DNA of 64,000 nt from Orychophragmus violaceus (taxonomy: Eukaryota; Streptophyta; Magnoliopsida; Brassicales; Brassicaceae). Numbering within the stretch: position 1 is the first letter of the stretch; each line of letters opens with the position of its first letter. The position numbers and the translations under genes were made by a program. This document shows, in pieces, positions 56,631 to 64,000 of the stretch. Under the pieces are notes generated by a model. The model saw nothing but the letters and a program-made list of their open reading frames with translations, had not been told where the DNA came from and did not search any database. The DNA lies in the NCBI GenBank assembly GCA_030180135.1, contig CM058231.1, positions 28,957,034-29,021,033 on the forward strand, given 5' to 3'.

Positions 56631-58994
56631 ATGAGTTCGAAAAAAGTCGAAGGGTCGTCTTCTCCGGCGATTCGACGTGACCCTTATGAGGTACTTTCTG
56701 TATCAAGAGACGCGAATGATCAAGAGATCAAATCCGCTTACAGAAAATTAGCTCTAAAGTAAGCTTCCCGCAAATTCCCAATTGATTGACTGGTCGATTG
56801 AATGTATTATGACCCTGTCAATCTTGATATGTATCTCATGCTTTTTGACTTTTGTTGAAGATCCTTAGTCTTTCTAATGGCTTTGGATGCAAACTATGGA
56901 TAGGTATCATCCGGACAAGAATGCCAACAATCCTGATGCTTCCGAACTTTTCAAGGAAGTTGCGTATTCCTATAGCATTTTGTCTGACCCAGAGAAGAGA
57001 AGGCAATATGACAATGCAGGATTTGAGGTGATACTTGTTTCACATTTAATACTCTATTCTTTTGTGTTATTGAATCATGTCTGCGCATTAGTGTCCATTG
57101 TCAAGTGGTGTATATATCTCTCAACAGATATTCTCTTGTTTCATGATTTTAAGGCCCTTGATGCTGATGGAATGGACATGGAAATTGACTTGTCAAACCT
57201 CGGAACCGTAAACACAATGTTTGCAGCATTATTCAGGTGAAGTTAGTTACCTATTTTCCGGAATCTGTTAAGAAAGCAAGATGTTTTGAATCCACTCTAT
57301 CCTCGTAAATGTCAACATTCAGCAAACTTGGTGTGCCTATCAAAACTACTGTATCTGCCAATGTTCTTGAAGAGGCTATGAATGGAACTGTTACAGTTAG
57401 GCCCCTTCCTATTGGAACATCAGTTAGTGGGAAGGTGTGAGACTTTCTTCTTACCTCATGTCCTTGTGTATTTTGAAATTGAAGTTATCTAATATTTCAT
57501 TATCAGGTTGAGAAGCAATGCGCTCACTTTTTTGGAGTTACGATAAGTGAACAACAAGCTGAATCAGGGGTTGTTGTCAGAGTAACATCAACATCACAAA
57601 GTAAATTTAAGGTATGCTCGAGTGCCATTTCGGACCATCCTAATGGTGTTTAGTTTATTCAGTGCGTGCTCCTTGTCATTTGCTACTATCTTATAAGCTT
57701 TTTCACCTAATTAATGGTATAACTAACTTCGAAATCTATCTCCAGTTGCTTTATTTTGAGCAAGATTCGAGTGGCGGGTATGGATTGGCCTTACAGGTAC
57801 ACTTCCAAATAATATTTCTCCTAGTATTAAAAGAATATTGTTCTTAGTATTACATTTTTACCGAACTGTTTTACATGAGAAAAGAGGCACAATGTTCTTA
57901 AAAGAGGGTTCTCGTTTTCTCATGGTGATTTCATAACAGCATTAAGCTTATGTATGTTCTTGCAGGAAGAGAGTGAGAAAACAGGCAAGGTGACGTCAGC
58001 TGGCATGTATTTCTTACATTTTCAAGTGTACAGAATGGATTCAACTGTCAATGCGGTATGCGACTTTTGAGCTCTTTTCTTTTCAATATTAGCTTACATC
58101 TTAAAACAATCCACATTGTGGTGATTGTGCAGTTAGCTGTAGCCAAAGACCCTGAATCTGCTTTCTTTAAGCGCTTGGAAGGTCTTCAACCTTGTGAAGT
58201 TTCGGAACTGAAAGCAGGCACTCATATATTTGCAGTCTATGGTATGAATTACTTCCCTTGTTTGCGGCAGCTGGAGCATTTTTGTCACCTTAGTTTAACT
58301 GGTCTCTAGTTACTTTTCAGGTGATAATTTCTTTAAGACTGCATCCTACACGATTGAGGCACTCTGTGCAAAGACCTATGAGGATACAACAGAGAAGTTG
58401 AAGGAGATTGAAGCTCTAATCTTAAGAAAAAGAAACGAGCTGCGGCAGTTTGAAACAGAATACCGAAAAGTAACTTTCTACTATTGAGATCTTAGTAAGT
58501 ATGTAGGGAGACATGTAACCTGATGACTTGTCAAATTCTTTTGCAAGGCTTTGGCACGGTTTCAAGAAGTTACCAACAGATATACCCAGGAGAAGCAAAC
58601 TGTGAGTTGATGAATATTACAATTTATTCCTTTGATGAGCACACAATGATTCTAGAGAAGAGATGATATTGGTCAACTTTGGAACTCGTGTAGATATTTT
58701 CTGACATACTTTTTTCACCACCCTTAAAGTGTTTGATTAATCTGTTTTTGATGATGGTTGAAGGTGGATGAACTGCTAAAGCAACGGGATACAATCCATT
58801 CATCCTTCTCTGCTGTGAGGACACCAAGCAGCGGCAACAACTTGAGCAATGGAAGTAGCAGCAAAGCTCAGGGAGAGGAATCAAAAGGCGATGGGGACAG
58901 TGCGGGTGAAGAAGGCGGATCAGAGAGTAGAGACAAGTCGAAGAGGAAATGGTTCAACTTGAACCTAAAAGGATCTGATAAGAAGCTTGGTTGA
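56631..58994 (+). pseudogene. ARG1: ARG1-type DnaJ gene, first tandem copy, frameshifted in exon 4
   Basis: Eleven exons: 56631-56758, 56904-57027, 57154-57236, 57324-57434, 57507-57611, 57746-57796, 57966-58055, 58133-58241, 58321-58469, 58548-58601 and 58764-58994. All introns are GT-AG. The J domain has HPD at 45-47. The rest matches the intact neighbour closely, including the coiled-coil region and basic C-terminus. Exon 4 is 111 nt against 112 nt in the neighbour: one A is missing after GCC at 57360 (CTGCCATGTTC versus CTGCCAATGTTC). This changes the frame and gives a TGA at 57379-57381 after about 130 codons. A J-domain-only peptide could still be made. All other exon lengths and phases are conserved. 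A sequencing error must be excluded. Confidence 0.8.
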
Positions 58995-59022
58995 ACCTAA
59001 AAGGATCTGATAAGAAGCTTGG
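58959..59022 (+). repeat. 32-bp exact tandem duplication at the end of the first ARG1-type copy
   Basis: Two adjacent identical 32-bp units (58959-58990 and 58991-59022), starting TTGAACCTAAAAGGATCTGA. The first covers the last codons and the second lies in the 3' untranslated region. The stop at 58992-58994 is kept. The second ARG1-type copy has only one unit. Confidence 0.9.
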
Positions 59023-59512
59023 TTGACCTGAGCCAAAAAGGCGGATATGTTGTGGGTTCATTGGTTAGACAGAACTGACTCGGTGACTGTTGTGTCACTG
59101 GGGGTGGCTGGCATATCTATATATATGTTTTGAAAGAGAGATGCAAAAAGCTCAACTTAAGATTGGTTTTGAAATGTATGTTCATTGATTCATTGTTTGT
59201 TGTATTTATTATTGACAGATTTTGTCATTGTTTCAACACTTCCCCTATGGATATTATATTATACCTTCAGGTCGGCCAAAAGGGCAAGGCTGGTGGATGT
59301 TTTTCCGATTGGGTAGATTTGCAAAAACTAAAAAAATCGAGGTCTTTTTAGCAATTACTTAAGGAAAAAAAACATCGGACATTTTTCCGGAAACCCTTGT
59401 TTCGTGTTTTCTTGCACAATCTTCTTCCCTCGTCCCCTCTTGATAGATGAGATTAGATCCTGTTTTCTTTTGGATCATTCCTTCATCTTTTGTGTTCTGA
59501 AAAAAGTGAGAA

Positions 59513-61945
59513 ATGAGTTCGAAAAAGGTGGAAGGGTCGTCCGCTCCGGCGATTCGACGGGACCCATACGAGGTACTTTCAGTATCAAGGGACGCGAATG
59601 ATCAAGAGATCAAATCCGCTTACAGAAAATTAGCTCTAAAGTAAGCTTCTTTCCAGAATTATAATGATAGTAAGATTGTCTGAAAATTTTAATTTTATCT
59701 TGTTTAAATTCGCCTTTATGGGATAGGTATCATCCGGACAAGAATGCCAACAATCCCGAAGCTTCTGAACTTTTCAAGGAAGTTGCATTTTCGTATAGTA
59801 TTTTGTCTGACCCAGAAAAGAGAAGGCAATATGACAATGCAGGATTTGAGGTGATACTTAGTTACTTCATCAGAATCAATAGGAAGAGTATTGTCAAGCC
59901 ACACTCGTGTTTCATACTTAAATTATTGTCTGTTCTAGTTTTTTCAATTCATAGAACCTTCTATTCTCCTGTCTCTTAATGTGCTCATACCTTGTTAGAA
60001 TCATCCAGTGACCGAAACATTGACCAGTTCTTGTACGGTTATTGTTCCTTGTCCTGTATTCACTTGTCACACGCATTCTTGTAGCTATACTGAGACTTGT
60101 TTTATGATACTTAGGCCATTGATGCTGATGGAATGGAAATGGAAATTGACTTGTCAAACCTCGGAACCGTTAATACCATGTTTGCAGCATTATTCAGGTG
60201 AAGCTGGTTTTCTTTTTCTTTGGATCCACTATGTTAACCTTTCATTCTCCTTAATTTCACCATTCAGCAAACTAGGTGTGCCTATCAAGACTACTGTATC
60301 TGCCAATGTTCTTGAAGAGGCTATGAACGGAACTGTTACAGTTAGGCCCCTTCCGATTGGTACATCAGTTAGTGGGAAGGTGAACCTACACGACTCTCTT
60401 CTTACCTCATTTCCTTGTCTATTTGGAACTAAAGTTTTATAACATCTCAGGTTGAGAAGCAATGCGCTCATTTCTTTGGAGTTACTATAAGTGAACAACA
60501 AGCTGAATCTGGGGTTGTTGTTAGAGTAACATCAACAGCACAAAGTAAATTCAAAGTATGCTCGCAATGCCCTTTGTTACTAACTTGAAAGTTGTTTTCA
60601 TCTAATTAACGCCTTGGCTAACTTTGATATCTGTCTTATCTCTAGTTACTTTATTTTGAGCAAGATTCAAGTGGCGGCTATGGATTGGCCTTACAGGTAC
60701 AAAAGAATACTCGAGTGTCCTTTGATGAGGAAGTTGGCACAGTGTTCTTGATTTTCTCTCTTATAGATGGAAAAACTTTCAAGTTATTTAACAGCATCAG
60801 GCTTGTATTTGTTATTGCAGGAAGAGAGTGAGAAAACAGGCAAGGTTACGTCAGCTGGCATGTATTTCTTACATTTTCAAGTATACCGAATGGATTCAAC
60901 AGTCAATGCGGTATGCAAGTTCTGAACCTCTTATCGTTCATGACATACACAGAGGTTATTAAAGCAATCCCCAATGTGTTTATTGTGCAGTTAGCTGCAG
61001 CCAAGGACCCTGAATCTGCTTTCTTCAAGAGATTGGAAGGTCTTCAACCTTGTGAGGTTTCAGAACTGAAAGCTGGCACTCATATATTTGCAGTTTATGG
61101 TATAAATTACTATTCTCTTTTCTGCCATAGATGGAACTTTTCTGAGACCTTGGTTTAACTGGTCTCTGTTTACTTTTCAGGTGATAACTTCTTTAAGACT
61201 GCGTCTTACACGATCGAGGCACTATGTGCCAAGACCTATGAGGATACGACAGAGAAGTTGAAGGAGATTGAAGCTCAGATTTTAAGAAAGAGAAATGAGT
61301 TGCGGCAGTTTGAAACAGAGTACCGAAAAGTAAATTTCTACTATAGAGAACTTAGTCATTAAATAAGGAGACATGTAGCCTGATGATGTGCTATGTTTAT
61401 TTGCAGGCTTTGGCGCGCTTTCAAGAAGTTACCAACAGATACACCCAGGAGAAGCAAACTGTATGTTGATTAAACGTCTTATCGTTTTTATTGCATTTTC
61501 TGCTGTGATTAATAAGCAATGTTTCTAAAGACAACATGGTTTTGATAAACAATTGAATTGTTGGGCTGCTTCTTGGCTATTGGGAGGGTTCGGAGATCCC
61601 TATAACAATTCTCTTGATTACTCTTGGTAGCCAGCATTCTTGTTTCTGTTAACTTTTGTTGGCTACCAAGGCTAATTAACGTGTTTGATTTGTCTTCTTT
61701 GGATGATGGTGAAGGTGGATGAACTGCTAAAGCAACGGGATTCAATCCATTCGTCCTTCTCTGTGGTGAAGTCACCAAGCAGGGGAAACAACTTGAGCAA
61801 TGGAAGTAGCAGCAAAGCTCAGGGGGAGGAATCAAAAGGCGATGGTGATAGTGCAGGAGAAGAAGGTGGAACAGAGATTAAAGACAAATCCAAAAGAAAA
61901 TGGTTCAACTTGAACATGAAAGGATCTGATAAGAAGCTTGGTTGA
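59513..61945 (+). CDS. ARG1: ARG1-type DnaJ protein, second tandem copy, intact
   Basis: Exons 59513-59640, 59727-59850, 60115-60197, 60268-60379, 60451-60555, 60646-60696, 60821-60910, 60991-61099, 61181-61329, 61407-61460 and 61715-61945 join in phase to 1236 nt, 411 residues. The J domain is about 17-80, with HPD at 45-47. A middle region follows (LSNLGTVNTMF; GTSVSGKVEKQCAHFFGV; AGMYFLHFQVYRMDS). A predicted coiled coil lies about 285-345 (EKLKEIEAQILRKRNELRQF), and the tail is basic (KSKRKWFNL). Length and sequence fit Arabidopsis ARG1 (about 410 residues), a membrane- and cytoskeleton-associated J protein needed for normal gravitropism. J domains stimulate Hsp70 ATPase. ARL1 or ARL2 are alternatives, but the sequence as I recall it fits ARG1 better. 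It arose by tandem duplication with 56631..58994. Confidence 0.85.
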
Positions 61946-62444
61946 CCATAAGGTGGATTTGTTCTTGTGTCAGTACCTCAATGTCTCATCGGTATTTTAT
62001 TGCAGGACTTGTTGTGGTCATAGGAAAGTTTTCCAACTTGGTTATGCAACATTGGTTCATTGTAAGTTTTTGAAGTAACCTTCTTCTCTTTGGGCCAATA
62101 TATAGTAGAACGAGTCACGGATAACTTTCCTGAAAAAGAAAAAGAGAAACAAAGAAAACATTGTTCCAAACAAAGGAGAGCCAAATCAAATATGATATTC
62201 ACGCAAAAAAAAAGATAATTGAAACTATTAAAAACACCAGAAGAAAATCAGAGACAAGGCAGAAGACGCGGCTGAACAAAGCTCATAAGTCGTATTCAAG
62301 AGACCTTCAATCGTAGACGAAGAAGAACCGAGACAAAAGGAACCACAAAAAAAATACAACGAATAACATTTTAACATGAGATCAAAACCCAACGAACACT
62401 AACACATTCGACCAATTTAAAAATGAGTCGCATCATCAGGCTAC
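61946..62444. other. 3' flank of the ARG1-type gene
   Basis: Includes the 3' untranslated region of the second ARG1-type copy. No further gene was seen. An A-rich, purine-rich stretch lies at about 62128-62275. Confidence 0.45.
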
Positions 62445-62998
62445 ATGTCATTTTCGGTACACTAATACAAGGCAAGCACTTGCCTTGCTACTTCATTTAC
62501 CGTGTGCGAGTAATACAAATTTAAACTTGTACTTTGACTTGTTAAAAATGAGTACTTGAAATTTTAAATACTTGCTAAAAAACTACATACTTGCAAATTA
62601 TTTGTCCTGTTTTATTACTTGATACTTGTAAAATATTACTAAGTTAGTTATTTGAAATTAATTACAAATTACTTGAAAACTAATTGCAAGTTACTTGTTA
62701 ATTATTTATATCAATATTTACTTACTTAAATTTTATTTTAACGTTTAATCTAATTGAATTTTATTTTAGAAAATTATTATATATATTGAATATTTGAAAG
62801 AAAAAAAAGTAACGAGTAAAACAAACCGAGTAGTGATATTTTTTACAATACTTGATACTTGACTTGTACTTGCAAATAATAAAAATTTGTTACTTATTAT
62901 TCGGTTTAATCATAACAAGTACTTGCTTTTTCAAACCAAATATGAGTTAAGTAACGAGTATAAGCCGAGTAACGAGTAATTATGCCTAGCCCTAGGAC
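62445..62998. repeat. ACTTG-rich degenerate repeat
   Basis: About 550 bases with some fifteen plus-strand ACTTG words (often TACTTG), plus ACGAGTA words near the end. It finishes with ATGCCTAGCCCTAGG. Such word-rich segments look like decayed short-period repeats of crucifer genomes. No coding capacity, and no terminal structure I could fix. Confidence 0.5.
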
Positions 62999-63483
62999 CA
63001 GGTACCAGCATTTGCTTAAACATTATAAGCATTCCTCTCAGAGACTCAGACTTTAGTCTTTATTCGTGTATGCATGAAGTTAGTTATCTTGTTCTTATTG
63101 AGAATATTTTTTTTATAAGTTATTGCAATGTCTAATGACTAGATATCAACTAATATCGTCAAATATGTAGTAAGGATGTCAAATTATATAACTAAATCAA
63201 GGCAGAAAGTAAAAAGACTATTGGTTTATGCTGATATCCCCATATATTATTAATATAAAAGACGGACCACTAAAAATGATTCACCTGTTTTGACTTTTGA
63301 AGCCATTGGAATAACAACAATGTTGGATTTGATTGGCCATCTCTAATCCATAAGAAGTTTTCTACTGGTTATGAAAAAGTGGAAGCGATATAACAAAACT
63401 TTAACATTAATTTCAAAAATAATTCTTGACATAATGACACATCAACCGGTTTATTTCTTATTTTATTTTTAGGTTTCCACGTA
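62999..63483. other. AT-rich intergenic DNA
   Basis: About 480 bases without a recognisable gene or repeat. Confidence 0.4.
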
Positions 63484-64000
63484 TCTATACTATTAATTAA
63501 TTGGGAAGTGATTTTGAGGGAATGGAACTCTCTCATTAACTCTCAAATTTAATTATTAATAATTATTTTTAATATAATATCTATAATATCTTTTAACGTT
63601 ATTTTATTTTATCTTAGATATATTAGATGATGTCATAACATTATCACATCTATACAAAATATATATAAGATATATTTTGCAACTGACTCACATATATATT
63701 ATATCTATCGTATATGGTGATTTAGGTTTATCTAATAGTAATTAGATTTTACAGCCGACAAAAATTCTATATATAACTACTTCATATCCTTGCCTCTTTC
63801 ATTATTATTAGCAGCACAAGCACCATGACGACCACCACCAATTTTCTAATATTATCAGCTTTCAATTTTTTAATTGAAAGTCATGTCTTATTTTAGAAAA
63901 AAACAATTTCTACTGTTCTCATTAGTGAAATTAATCTTACTCATGATATATATAAGATAAAGGTCCAAATTATAAAATTATGGAATGGAATCAAAAACAA
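63484..64000 (+). mobile_element. Probable Helitron 5' terminus
   Basis: TCTATACTATTAATTAATTG at 63484, preceded by A, matches the 5' TC-start typical of crucifer Helitrons (TCTATACTATTAA, then GGGAAG-like sequence; here GGGAAGTG follows). Helitrons insert between A and T. The 3' end (hairpin and CTRR) was not found in the remaining 500 bases and probably lies outside the window or is lost. Confidence 0.45.

Overview
This window is plant nuclear DNA, almost certainly from a Brassicaceae species (Brassica/Arabidopsis relative). Reasons: spliced genes with GT-AG introns closely resembling Arabidopsis ARG1; an Athila-type Ty3/gypsy element primed by tRNA-Asp; an Emigrant-like MITE; a crucifer-type F-box/Sel1-like gene family; and AT-rich intergenic DNA with many TE fragments. 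There is no sign of bacterial, organellar or viral genome organisation, and no tRNA, rRNA or CRISPR locus.

Layout. 1-6 kb: two GRF-type zinc-finger gene remnants (minus), an F-box/Sel1-like pseudogene broken by one stop (plus), and a MULE (Mutator-like) transposase remnant (minus) that keeps its N-terminal zinc-binding part and its SWIM finger but has lost the catalytic core. 6.3-11.8 kb: a complete-length but decayed L1-type LINE with 13-bp target-site duplications. 11.8-12.4 kb: an old Athila-like LTR fragment.

12.77-41.83 kb is one four-level nest. A second LINE (12788..41812, 14-bp TSD) was hit by a chromodomain-type Ty3/gypsy element A (13041..35685, 315-bp LTRs, TSD AATTG, plus strand). 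A was hit by an Athila-type element B (17748..35165, 1.2-kb LTRs, TSD CTCCA, minus strand). B was hit by a Ty1/copia element C (23069..30691, 638-bp LTRs, TSD TGGAC, minus strand). By-eye LTR divergence falls inward: about 1.6% for A, 0.75% for B, 0.3% for C. This agrees with the order forced by the nesting. Each element carries at least one inactivating lesion or is split by its guest.

41.8-52 kb is AT-rich DNA with a PIF/Harbinger transposase remnant, a LINE fragment of the same family as the second LINE, an Emigrant-like MITE and a minisatellite with a 146-bp higher-order period. 52.1-52.8 kb holds an intact single-exon F-box/Sel1-like gene with a TATA box and an upstream perfect E2F-type palindrome; it belongs to the same family as the pseudogene at 0.9 kb. 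53.3-56.3 kb: a 5'-truncated LINE (minus) and a small Harbinger-like element. 56.6-61.9 kb: a tandem pair of ARG1-type DnaJ genes (plus, 11 exons each). The second copy is intact (411 aa); the first has a 1-bp deletion in exon 4 that truncates it after about 130 residues. 62-64 kb: an ACTTG-rich repeat and a probable Helitron 5' terminus.

Most unusual signal: a 14-bp palindrome, GCAWCGATCGWTGC, and near matches recur about twenty times through the Athila element, in both LTRs, leader, gag, the RNase H-integrase spacer and the 3' noncoding region. Inside coding parts it is read as Ser-Ile-Asp or Lys-Gln-Arg-Ser peptides.
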